Positions 53,495 to 61,834 of a stretch of 64,000 bases of DNA are shown piece by piece. Under the pieces are notes generated by a model. It had not been told where the DNA came from and ran no database searches. It worked only from the letters and a program-made list of their open reading frames with translations. Made by a program: the position numbers and the translations under genes. Each line of letters opens with the position of its first letter. The first letter of the stretch is position 1. Origin of the DNA: Planctomycetota bacterium (lineage in GTDB: Bacteria > Planctomycetota > Uabimicrobiia > Uabimicrobiales > Uabimicrobiaceae); NCBI GenBank assembly GCA_029260735.1, contig JAJDCR010000069.1, forward strand, positions 115,817-179,816, read 5' to 3'.

Positions 53495-55903
53495 TTAAAC
53501 TGTCTTTTCTCTACCCAAAAAGCCTTTTTTAACAAGAATGACTTTAGCTTTTTGTTTATCTTCTAGTGATGAGTTATCTAGCTCTGTCTGAGTTATTTTT
53601 GCTCGGGCCATTTTGGCTTCATAGAGATTGGCATATTGTAAATTTGCTCCTTGGAGATTACATCCTTGGAGATTGGCCTCTTCTAAATTGGCGTATTGGA
53701 AGTTGGTGTATTGGAGGTTACTCTCGGGAAGTTTAGCTTCTTGGAGATTGGCGTATTGCAGATTGGCTTCCTGCAGATTGGCTCCTTGCAGATCTGCTTC
53801 GTGGAGGTTGGTTTCCTGTAAATTAGCTTTGTAGAGGTTGCTTTCCCGGAAATGAGCTTTTTCGGCGTTTGCCTCTTCCAAGTTTGCATTTGATAGATCT
53901 GCTTTTTCTAAATTTGCTTCACTTAAGTTTGCTCGAACAAGGTAGGTTTTTAAAAGCTTTGTTTGTTGGAGGTTGCTTTGCTGAAGATCAGCTCCTTGGA
54001 GATTGGCTTGAGATAAGGTCGCTTCTGATAAATGTGCTTTTTGAAGATTACAGCCTTGCATATTACTTTCCCACAGATTGGCTCCTTCAAGGTGAGCTTC
54101 TCGTAAATCTGCCTGAACTAAGTTACTATTGCTTAAATTAACTTTTTGTAAGTAACTTTTATAGAGGCAAGCTCCTTGAAGATTGGCTCCTTCTAACTGA
54201 CACCCTTGCAAATTTGTTTCTTGTAGGTTGGATAGTTGTAAGTTAGCTCCTTTCAAGTTACTTCCTTGTAAATGGGCTCCTTGTAAATCTACTTGCCTCA
54301 AATCAATCCCAGAAAGATCCGCTTTGCGTAAGTTTGCTCCTCTTAGGTGAAGTTTTTTTAGGCAACGAGGAGAAAACCCTCTGTCTTCAGAAGTGCCAAA
54401 TAATTTACTCATCGGCTCGGAAAATAGGTAACGCTCAATCCAGTGGTAGGGGCATCCTAAAAGTAAGAGGATTTGTAAACCATTCAATCGTGCAGCTGAA
54501 AAGTCTAAAGTGAGATTTTTTTTTCCATTCCAAGAAAGGAATTGAGAGAACATTTTTTCTAGATTATTTCCTAGGTTTATCCCTGTGAGGCGATAAAATA
54601 TTTGGCCATAGAGCATTTTTTCGTTTTCTAATTTTATCTTATCAGAGATGAGAAAGCAGATTGATGTTCCCCATAGTCTTTCATGGTATTTTTGGGGAAT
54701 ATTTCCTTCTTCTCGAGTGGCGATTTTTAGAATATGCGAGGCGACAAAAAACTCTAAGAAAATTTTATGAGAAAATTGAAAAATTCCTTCTCGGGGAGAA
54801 AACAAAAAAGGGCAAGTTTGCAAACATGTTTTTATATTTTGACTAAGATTCTCTTCCGAAAGGCCTCGTAAAGAGAAATTTTCTTTATACAACGAAATTA
54901 GCTCAGAGGTTTGTATACTTTGCTTATGAGCAAGAAAAATGTGAAGAGCCATTTTTTCTAAAAATTTTGCTCTTTTTTCTTTTTTGTTCATAAAGGAATC
55001 TGACGATGGGTTTATGATCTCTATCCAAATGTGGGTGTAGGTTTTTAGGAGATCATATTCAATGAAGTGTTCCTGCTTTTGAGGGATCAACTTTTCCATA
55101 ATATCACAGACGAGATGGCAAAAAAATGGCTTTGCTAATAGCTTTTGAAGAGAACGGTTGGTTTGAATGTACTCCCCTAATTTAGATGATTCTAGAGAGT
55201 TTCCTGAATACTTTTGCAGAGAGTTTTTCACCTGATCTTCCGTCCAAGATTCCAAGTATATTTCCCGGCCAAAGATTCGCTGAGTGATTTGACTGGATTC
55301 TTCTATTTGAGGAGAGGAGGCTTTTTCTCCTGCTAAGATAACTTTGTTTGAGGGATGAAAAAAATAAGCCAGCTCGTTCAAATGGGCCATCTGAATTTGG
55401 GGATTATCTGCCTGATACATTTCATCAAGAGCATCAAATAAAAAAATAAGTTTTCCTTGTTTCATAAGGAATTCTATTGTTGCAGAAGAACATTCCAGGT
55501 TATTCTCATAAATGAATCTCTCAATAATCCCCACGTAACCCTGTTCAATACTAGGCATTTGACCAGATAAATTGATTAAAATGGGTATTCGGCAAGATTT
55601 ATCAGAGTTAAATAGTCTTTTTGCTAAGGTGTAGGCATAATGAAGTAGGAGAGTACTTTTTCCCATACCTCTGTCTGCTATTATTGTGACCTTTCGCTCT
55701 TTCTTACTTTTTTGAAAATGATCTAAGTGAGCCACTAAAGAAAGGTCAGAAAATGTCTCTCCCGAAATTTTGTAGTGAGAAAGTTGAAAGGTTTCTCCCA
55801 TACTTTTTTTCTTCTTATTTTCCCCCTCATAAGAAAAAGGAAGTTCTTTGTGATATTTTTGGACAATCGATTTTAAGTAAGGAGCGAAATCTATAGTTTT
55901 CAT
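53495..55903 (-). CDS. NACHT-type NTPase with C-terminal pentapeptide repeats
   Basis: The 802-aa product has a STAND/NACHT P-loop ADRGMGKST (76-84, Lys82) and a Walker B-like FLFDALDEM at about 153-161. A helical region (about 170-510) follows. From about 515 to 785 it consists of pentapeptide repeats (pattern A-N/D-L-x-x, such as LQGANLQ and LSNSNLVQADL), which form a right-handed beta-helix. NACHT proteins can act as defence sensors in bacteria (Avs and bNACHT types), but the N terminus is only about 70 residues and contains no recognised effector, so a defence role is not shown. The ribosome-binding site is weak. A broken LRR gene lies 61 bp upstream. Confidence 0.85.
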   Translation of the reverse strand: MKTIDFAPYLKSIVQKYHKELPFSYEGENKKKKSMGETFQLSHYKISGETFSDLSLVAHLDHFQKSKKERKVTIIADRGMGKSTLLLHYAYTLAKRLFNSDKSCRIPILINLSGQMPSIEQGYVGIIERFIYENNLECSSATIEFLMKQGKLIFLFDALDEMYQADNPQIQMAHLNELAYFFHPSNKVILAGEKASSPQIEESSQITQRIFGREIYLESWTEDQVKNSLQKYSGNSLESSKLGEYIQTNRSLQKLLAKPFFCHLVCDIMEKLIPQKQEHFIEYDLLKTYTHIWIEIINPSSDSFMNKKEKRAKFLEKMALHIFLAHKQSIQTSELISLYKENFSLRGLSEENLSQNIKTCLQTCPFLFSPREGIFQFSHKIFLEFFVASHILKIATREEGNIPQKYHERLWGTSICFLISDKIKLENEKMLYGQIFYRLTGINLGNNLEKMFSQFLSWNGKKNLTLDFSAARLNGLQILLLLGCPYHWIERYLFSEPMSKLFGTSEDRGFSPRCLKKLHLRGANLRKADLSGIDLRQVDLQGAHLQGSNLKGANLQLSNLQETNLQGCQLEGANLQGACLYKSYLQKVNLSNSNLVQADLREAHLEGANLWESNMQGCNLQKAHLSEATLSQANLQGADLQQSNLQQTKLLKTYLVRANLSEANLEKADLSNANLEEANAEKAHFRESNLYKANLQETNLHEADLQGANLQEANLQYANLQEAKLPESNLQYTNFQYANLEEANLQGCNLQGANLQYANLYEAKMARAKITQTELDNSSLEDKQKAKVILVKKGFLGREKTV

Positions 55904-55964
55904 TTTATCTCTTTTGAGCTAGCAAGATGATCCGAAAGCCAGTCTATAAGTGAATCCAGCCATT

Positions 55965-56164
55965 TTAGGTACCTAGGGGTAAGTCTAACACCTCTAAATG
56001 GATAAGCCCTTTTAAGGAAGGAAGTTCCGTTAGGCGATTTTTCCACAGATTTAGTTTTTTGAGAGAGGAGAGCTTTCCTATATGGGGGGCAGAGAGAGAA
56101 GCTGGTTTTCACTTACCTCTAGCTCTTGCAGAGATTCGTATATTTTTTCTTGCCGATTTCTCAT
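55965..56164 (-). pseudogene. Small leucine-rich-repeat gene interrupted by a frameshift
   Basis: On the minus strand ATG 56164 opens a frame giving LQELEVSENQLLSLPPI and then a stop. The next frame continues without pause as GKLSSLKKLNLWKNRLTELP and LIHLEVLDL, ending at TAA 55967-55965. Together they make about two and a half LRR units of the LxxLxLxxNxLxxLP type. Restoring one base in the run of six C (six G at 56084-56089 on the plus strand) would join them as LPPHIGKL. It is either a true decayed gene or a sequencing error in a homopolymer. Confidence 0.65.
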
Positions 56165-56221
56165 CTTTTACTCATCATGCTTATGCTGAATGAATTCGAG
56201 GCATTGGTCATAACTTAGTTT

Positions 56222-56345
56222 ATCGAAAACCGTTCTAAGCACCATGTTCCCTGGAGGGCGAGGCTCCTGCCGAGCAGGGGATGTGATTGGCTCCTGATAT
56301 TGTAATCTAGGCACAACCCCGGCGCGGCAGGAGCCTTGCCCTCCA
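56222..56345. repeat. GC-rich palindromic repeat, second copy
   Basis: These 124 bp are the reverse complement of 6671-6794 with about 7 differences. The core 56252-56345 is an imperfect palindrome with arms around an AT-rich centre. It lies in the 588-bp gap between the LRR remnant and the SRPBCC gene. Confidence 0.85.
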
Positions 56346-56455
56346 ACCTTTCCTTGTATTAAGGGTCGTTTCTGATATGGTATTTAAGAATACCCATTAA
56401 GATGATAGGTTTCATATTGAAAAAACGTTTTTATATCGAGTATAGCAAGAGCTAA

Positions 56456-56490
56456 GCACATCCCCGGCGCGGCAGGAGCTTTGCCCTCCC
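56456..56490. repeat. Half-copy of the GC-rich repeat
   Basis: This segment repeats the right arm of the palindrome (GCGCGGCAGGAGCTTTGCCC core) with few changes. The rest of the gap, 56491-56752, is AT-rich with no feature I can support. Confidence 0.75.
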
Positions 56491-56752
56491 TCACATTGCT
56501 TTATCTGAAACATTGGCCGGAGATTGTGATCAACTCCGTATTCGATGTACCTGTTGATTAAAAGCTCGGACATTTTTAGCTAGATATATTAAATAGTCTT
56601 AGAAGAAATTATAGCATTTTTTCTTCAAATACCTAGCTTTTTATGATCTTCGCGAGATGAGAACAGGAAAGGATAGAAAATTAAAAAAACAGGAAAAAAT
56701 ATTAAAGAATTTTAAATTTTTAGGACGTATCTTGGATAGACCTAAGAACTAC

Positions 56753-57283
56753 TTATTTCTTTTCTAAAGCTTGCTGCAGTTTTTCTAAGCCATTTTCGAA
56801 CATTTTTCCGATCATCGACTCCATCATTAAAGCGAAGTAAGATCCTAGAATAGGCGGGGAAGCATTTCCCTTCATGAGCCAAGTTACTTCCGTTCCTTCT
56901 TCTACTTTTTTGTAGCTCATGGAAGAAAAGCATTTATATTGGTCTTGGTCAAAAAAAAGATCGTAGGTAATGCCTTCTTCGATGCTGCATTTTGTGAACA
57001 CTAAACGGCCATCTCCACTTTCTCCTTTCCAACTTTGAGAAGCTCCTACTCCCGTTGATTTTTCTCCGAGAGTTGTTTTTATTGTCGGATCTTCATCTCG
57101 CCAAGGTTCCCATTGACTCCAGTTTTTTAGATCTCCGACCAACTCATGCACTTCTTCAGGAGATGCTTTTATCATTACACTTCTTTGAAATTCATAGTTG
57201 CTCGGTAAAATTAACCCCACTAGAACAACAAGAATAAAAAAAGCTAAAATTGTTCCCAGAATGATTTTGTATTTTTTTTTCAT
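56753..57283 (-). CDS. Membrane-anchored SRPBCC (START-like) protein
   Basis: The 176-aa product has an N-terminal membrane anchor (about 6-26) and then an SRPBCC/polyketide-cyclase-2-like domain: VMIKASPEEVHELVGDLKNWSQWEPW, a typical start of this fold, then WKGESGDGRL and a final long helix. The fold forms a hydrophobic cavity for lipids or other small ligands; the ligand is unknown. AAGGA precedes the start. It is alone on the minus strand. Confidence 0.88.
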   Translation of the reverse strand: MKKKYKIILGTILAFFILVVLVGLILPSNYEFQRSVMIKASPEEVHELVGDLKNWSQWEPWRDEDPTIKTTLGEKSTGVGASQSWKGESGDGRLVFTKCSIEEGITYDLFFDQDQYKCFSSMSYKKVEEGTEVTWLMKGNASPPILGSYFALMMESMIGKMFENGLEKLQQALEKK

Positions 57284-57653
57284 AAGAGATTCCTTTTTCC
57301 AAAAAATTTTACAAGTTATGTTTAAGACTAAGTCTACGGCTTTTGTACTTTTTTATAGTAGTAGTATGCGCACCAAAGATCAAGACAAAATTTTAGGAGA
57401 ATTCTAGCAGATGTTCTAGGCAGTCAGAAAAAAGTCACCGACTTCCTAATTTTTAAGCTGTTTAAGAGAGTAAGCCTACTGAAAAAAGCTTGAAAAATAT
57501 TCTTTGTTTGATTATACTAGATATGCTTTTAGAACCATGATTAAAAAAGATTGGTATCTTGTATTTATTTTTTAATGATATCATCTTTCCAACCTATACA
57601 TTTCCGTTCTGTTCCTATATTTTTGATTACCTTTCATGCTCTGGAAAAAAACT
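57284..57653. other. Intergenic region before the cyclase-like gene
   Basis: This 370-bp divergent gap is AT-rich. Apart from the promoter at 57490-57518 I see no gene, repeat or structured RNA in it. Confidence 0.4.
57490..57518 (+). promoter_or_regulatory. Sigma70-like promoter for the second cyclase-like gene
   Basis: TTGAAA and TATACT are separated by 17 bases, about 130 bases upstream of the gene. It probably also serves the kinase-STAS gene downstream. Confidence 0.55.
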
Positions 57654-58739
57654 ATGCGATATCAGAAAAGCTTGCTTTTTCTCACCCTATTTATTATTCT
57701 CCTGAGTTTCACTTTAGCTGATGAACATACTAAAATTTCAGCCAAAATGATGACTCCTAGAATCCAAAGAGCAATTGAAGATGGACATCAGTTTTTAGCA
57801 AAAAAACAAAATCGTGATGGTTCTTTTGGCCCACCAGATAAAAAATTTGCCATTTCCATTACTAGTTTTGCTTGCCTTTCTTTTATGGCAGCAGGAAATC
57901 TTCCCCACCGAGGGCGTTATGGAAAAAATGTGGCTTTAGGATTGGACTACATTACAAGTACTGCCAACAAAGGTACTGGTTATATATCAACAGAAGGGGA
58001 AGAGTCAAAAATGCATGGGCATGGCTATGCCACTCTTTTCTTAGTAGAAGTTTATGGAATGTCCGCAAATGAAGAAATGAGAGAAAGACTGCGAAGAACT
58101 ATTGAAAAAGCAGTTGAGTGTATTTTGAATTCGCAAACTGTTGAAGGCGGTTGGGGCTATTATCCGGGGGACTTTCAAGATCATGAAGGTTCCATTACAG
58201 TTTGTCAATTGCAAGCATTGCGGGCAGCGCGGAATGTGGGGATTCGAGTTCCGAAAAAACATATCGAAAGAGCAATTTCCTATCTAAAACAATCGGCCAA
58301 TCCAAATGGAACTTTTAAGTATCGTTTGGGAATGGTAGGAGGCCGAAACAGTTTTCCTCTGACCGCTGCTGGAGTATCGAGTTTAAATGCAATAGGAGAG
58401 TATGATGCTCCTGAGGTAAAAAAAGGATTAGAATATATGATGAAGTATATTCCTCCCAGTGATATGTGGATGAATGATCGTTATTATCAAGCATTCTATT
58501 ACTATGCCCATTTTTATGCTGCTCAAGCTATGTATCAAGCGCCATTAAAGTATTGGCGGCAGTGGTTTCCGGCAATTTCTAAGCAGTTTTTGAAATTACA
58601 AAACCGCACTACCGGAGCATGGGGAGACCAAGAGACTCTAGGATATGGAACAACAAACTATGGTCGATCCTACGCCACAGCAATTGCTACTTTAGTGCTA
58701 CAAATCCCTTACAACTACTTGCCCATATTCCAAAGATAA
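57654..58739 (+). CDS. Secreted squalene-cyclase/prenyltransferase-type repeat protein, paralogue
   Basis: The 361-aa product has a signal peptide (about 1-23, ending TLAD) and the same repeated alpha/alpha-barrel units as the protein encoded at 17130: GHQFLAKKQNRDGSFG, GLDYITSTANKGTGYI, TVEGGWGYYPGDF, GTFKYRLG and TTGAWGDQETL. The shared block LQALRAARNVGIRVP and the end IPYNYLPIFQR mark them as paralogues. I see no DxDD or other cyclase catalytic motif. ATG 57654 is preferred; ATG 57636 is in frame and would add six residues before the signal. The kinase-STAS gene follows after 69 bases. Confidence 0.8.
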   Translation: MRYQKSLLFLTLFIILLSFTLADEHTKISAKMMTPRIQRAIEDGHQFLAKKQNRDGSFGPPDKKFAISITSFACLSFMAAGNLPHRGRYGKNVALGLDYITSTANKGTGYISTEGEESKMHGHGYATLFLVEVYGMSANEEMRERLRRTIEKAVECILNSQTVEGGWGYYPGDFQDHEGSITVCQLQALRAARNVGIRVPKKHIERAISYLKQSANPNGTFKYRLGMVGGRNSFPLTAAGVSSLNAIGEYDAPEVKKGLEYMMKYIPPSDMWMNDRYYQAFYYYAHFYAAQAMYQAPLKYWRQWFPAISKQFLKLQNRTTGAWGDQETLGYGTTNYGRSYATAIATLVLQIPYNYLPIFQR

Positions 58740-58808
58740 AAAAAAAGATAAAGATAAAATAGAAAAGATAAAGGGCAAAACAGCAGAATACGAATTTAGG
58801 AGACGGAT

Positions 58809-59996
58809 GTGAGCAACGATATTAAGGTAGAGCAAGGGATGCGAGTAGGTAACTACTCTCTTACAGTCAAACTGGGACAAGGAACTTTTAGTGAAACTTG
58901 GCTAGCGGAGCATTGCTACTTAGAAAACAAAGAAATATGTTTGAAAATTTTTACAAGCAAAAGATTCTGCAGCAACCTAAGTAAACAAAAATTCTTATCT
59001 GTGATAAAATCTCCCGAGCATTTTCCTCATTTAGAAGACTATGACCCTAAATCTATCCCTCCTTACTTAGCACAAGAGTTACTAAATGGACGTAGTGTTC
59101 GACAACTCTTACGAGAACGTAAACAACTTCCTATGAATTTTGCTCTAAATATTATTGAAAAAATCATTGATGTTCTTAAAATTATGCACGAAAAAAACAT
59201 GGCTCACTTAGATCTTCGTCCGGAACATATTTTTTTAGACAAAGAAAATAATATCAAGCTCTTAGACTACAGTTTGGGGAAAGTCACGACCTTAACCATG
59301 GCGGGGTATTACAAAGACTATATCAATCAAAAAGTGGCCCTTCCTAAAGCTATCTTGCGTTCATTGATCTATAAGCCTAAACGACAGAGAGCGGGTTTTG
59401 AGTTTAATGCTCGGGCAGATATTTTTGCTTTAGGAATCTTACTTTTTGAAATGGTAACAGGAGCTTATCCAAATCGAAAAGCGGCTTTGCCCAGTGATGT
59501 AGTTGATACTTTGCCCACTAAAATAGATAATATCTATTTGCAATGTTGTGGACGAGCAGACGAAATATACGAAGATATTAATCAATTAAAGCAATCCATT
59601 AGGAATGACAATAGTGAAAAAATGGTTGCGAATATCCCAGGAGTGAGTCCCATTGACAATACTTCAGCTATTGTTGCTGTAGAAAAATTGATGGGGGGTA
59701 AAAACTACGTTGATGGAAATAACGTACGTATCCTTTCCAAGGGATTAGATGAAATTACCATTAGCCGACTTCGCTTTATTGCTTTAGACTTTTTAGGTGT
59801 TGCATACCTAAGCTCTAGTGCTATTGGGTTTTTGATTAATTTTAACGATCGAGTGCTTAAAATGGGCGGATGTATGGTTATGTTTCATGTTGACACAAAA
59901 GTGATGACTATACTGGGGGCTCTCGGATTAGAAAAAGTTGTTGATATTGTTGATAATATGGATGAAGCTAAGGAACATATACGCAATGCTCAGTAA
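58809..59996 (+). CDS. Degenerate kinase fused to a STAS domain
   Basis: The 395-aa protein starts at GTG (AGGAGACGG upstream). Residues 10-265 have the Hanks kinase fold: GQGTFSETW loop and ICLKIF lysine. The catalytic loop reads HLDLRPEH (Asp135 kept, Arg to Leu, Lys to Arg, Asn to His) and DFG is DYS (Asp153 kept). With the metal-binding Asn lost it may be a pseudokinase or weakly active. Residues 300-390 form a STAS domain (anti-sigma-factor antagonist type): LDFLGVAYLSSSAIGFL with the serine at the usual phosphorylation site, and MFHVDTKVMTILGALGL. STAS proteins are switched by phosphorylation in sigma-factor partner switching, so a fused kinase-like unit could control that step. It has no membrane segment. 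The next gene follows after 18 bases. Confidence 0.85.
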   Translation: MSNDIKVEQGMRVGNYSLTVKLGQGTFSETWLAEHCYLENKEICLKIFTSKRFCSNLSKQKFLSVIKSPEHFPHLEDYDPKSIPPYLAQELLNGRSVRQLLRERKQLPMNFALNIIEKIIDVLKIMHEKNMAHLDLRPEHIFLDKENNIKLLDYSLGKVTTLTMAGYYKDYINQKVALPKAILRSLIYKPKRQRAGFEFNARADIFALGILLFEMVTGAYPNRKAALPSDVVDTLPTKIDNIYLQCCGRADEIYEDINQLKQSIRNDNSEKMVANIPGVSPIDNTSAIVAVEKLMGGKNYVDGNNVRILSKGLDEITISRLRFIALDFLGVAYLSSSAIGFLINFNDRVLKMGGCMVMFHVDTKVMTILGALGLEKVVDIVDNMDEAKEHIRNAQ

Positions 59997-60014
59997 AAAA
60001 TATTTAGGTGTATT

Positions 60015-60824
60015 ATGAACGAGGACAACTTAACTCCTAAGCCAAATATTTCTGAAAATAGAGAAATCAAGAGTCCCGAAACTAATGCCGATCTGCTAGC
60101 AGAGCAAATTCCATTAAGACCAGATATGGATTCTGTTATTGCCCAAAGTGAAGCTGCCTCCGATTTTTCTTGCGACTCTTCAGTTGCCGAAGAAGGTTCT
60201 TCTGAAAGTTCTTCTGAAAGTTCTTCTGAAAATAAAGAGGGCTTGGATAAAAAAAAGAGGCCCAGCGACAAGCTAGAACAAACAGAAAAAAATAGGCTGC
60301 GTCGAAAAGAGGGAAATCGATTAAAAAACACTCGACGCAATAAGAAAGTTCCTTTCCATTACTATATTATTTTTTATGGAGTTCCCTTTTTTCTCTCTGT
60401 CGTAGCTGTCGTATTACTTGTTTGGCGTTACCAAGCAAGTAGTAGTATAGAACAAACTCCGATAAAAAGTTCTCAGCAAAAAGAAGTTGATTTACAGGCT
60501 ATGATGGACGAAGCGGTTCTTCTCAGTAAAAAACAGGAAAGTATTTTTGTTGAAGCGATGGAGTTTTATAAATACAAAGAGTGGGAAAGCTATCGGAAAA
60601 AGCTCTTAGAGTGCCAGGAAATCCTTGTTGAAGCTATTATTCAAGGAGAAAAAACTTGGGCTTTACAAGTTAAAATAATTGGGAAAGAAAAAAGTAAAAG
60701 CGCCGATAAAATTGAAAAATTTGCTTTTGAACGCTATGGGGGGCATAAGCAAAGAATTCAGTTGTGGCAACAAAGCCTACGAGATATTGAGAATAGGTTG
60801 AAAGAAGTGCTAGGAGAAAAATAA
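60015..60824 (+). CDS. Single-pass membrane protein, function unknown
   Basis: The 269-aa product has an acidic, Ser-rich N-terminal region (about 1-110) containing three copies of a 12-bp unit (SSES), then a basic patch (LRRKEGNRLKNTRRNKK) and one membrane segment (about 118-140). The C-terminal 125 residues are helical and charged. The basic patch before the helix suggests the N terminus is inside. I do not recognise a family. It is probably cotranscribed with the kinase-STAS gene and could be its membrane partner. Confidence 0.7.
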   Translation: MNEDNLTPKPNISENREIKSPETNADLLAEQIPLRPDMDSVIAQSEAASDFSCDSSVAEEGSSESSSESSSENKEGLDKKKRPSDKLEQTEKNRLRRKEGNRLKNTRRNKKVPFHYYIIFYGVPFFLSVVAVVLLVWRYQASSSIEQTPIKSSQQKEVDLQAMMDEAVLLSKKQESIFVEAMEFYKYKEWESYRKKLLECQEILVEAIIQGEKTWALQVKIIGKEKSKSADKIEKFAFERYGGHKQRIQLWQQSLRDIENRLKEVLGEK

Positions 60825-60844
60825 CTGCTGGCATATTCTAGGAC

Positions 60845-61825
60845 ATGCTAACCAAAAATTCTAAAAAGAAAGTAGCTACTGTGCGAGTAGATCTTCACAA
60901 CCATACTCCTGCTTACATGCGTAATCCTCGTCAAGGGCAAAAAGACTTAGAAAACCTCTGCTTACAAATTCTTAAAAGTCGAAGTATCGATGCTTTTGCT
61001 ATCACCAATTATCATGAAATTAAAACGGCTCTTGCTTTAGCTAAAAAATTACCGGGAAAGATTATTGTGGGTTGTGAATACCAAGTTTTTGAACAAGAGG
61101 CTTGCACTGTTCACGTGATTGCTCTTGATTTGACCCCTCAGCTCCACAAAAATCTTCTTCATGCTCGTCTTCGTGGAGTCAAGCATTTTACCTCTTTCTT
61201 GAAAGAGAAAAAAATTGCCTATTTTCTGGCTCGTATTGCTTGGGGAATGCACCTAGCTAATGAAAAAACAGCTGTTTTACTGGATCAATTTCTTCCTTAT
61301 TTTGATGCGATTAAAGTTCTTAGTTCGCATCCCAATCAAGAATCTAAGTTTGCTTCTCAAATTTGCTCCTACTACCAACTAGCTCCTGTCGGAGGATCTG
61401 ACAGTATTATTTGCGAGTACAGCGATAAGGCTTATACGAAAGCAAAAGCAGATAGCCATAGTATTTTTTTGCAAGCCTTACGCCGAAAAGAAGTTTCTGT
61501 CGGAAGAACGCAAGAGTTAGCTTTGCAAAAGAAAACACCCCCGATGAACTGGCATCAAAGGTGGGAAGAATTTTGGCCAAATAATTTTCAGTGGCCCGCT
61601 CTTCGAGATTCTTTAATCCCTTTTTTTCAGTGGATTCCTCAAGCCAATCATCACTACCATTTGCAAAAAAGAGATAAAAGTGTTTTGCCTATCCAAACCG
61701 CCTTTGTCGATTACTTAAAATCTAAAGAAACCCGGCAAGTTTTTCAATCAAACTCTCTTTCATCCGAAGAGAAAAATCTTCTCTGGCAAGAGCGAATATC
61801 CAAAATCCATGAGTGCTTTTCTTAG
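60845..61825 (+). CDS. PHP-domain phosphoesterase-like protein
   Basis: The 326-aa cytoplasmic protein has an N-terminal PHP fold: VDLHNHT (first metal motif), FAITNYHE, a central GCEYQVFEQ and a late GGSDS motif. PHP domains bind up to three metals and hydrolyse phosphoesters, as in histidinol phosphatase and DNA polymerase III subunits. The second half (about 230-326) is not recognised. AGGAC is just upstream of the start. It is 9 bases before the lhgO gene, so the two may be cotranscribed. Confidence 0.82.
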   Translation: MLTKNSKKKVATVRVDLHNHTPAYMRNPRQGQKDLENLCLQILKSRSIDAFAITNYHEIKTALALAKKLPGKIIVGCEYQVFEQEACTVHVIALDLTPQLHKNLLHARLRGVKHFTSFLKEKKIAYFLARIAWGMHLANEKTAVLLDQFLPYFDAIKVLSSHPNQESKFASQICSYYQLAPVGGSDSIICEYSDKAYTKAKADSHSIFLQALRRKEVSVGRTQELALQKKTPPMNWHQRWEEFWPNNFQWPALRDSLIPFFQWIPQANHHYHLQKRDKSVLPIQTAFVDYLKSKETRQVFQSNSLSSEEKNLLWQERISKIHECFS

Positions 61826-61834
61826 GGCTTTCTT

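Noticed and set aside
55900..56112. 70-codon minus-strand frame overlapping the NACHT start
   Set aside because: It reads the third frame of the LRR remnant; the LRR pattern shows which frames were coding.
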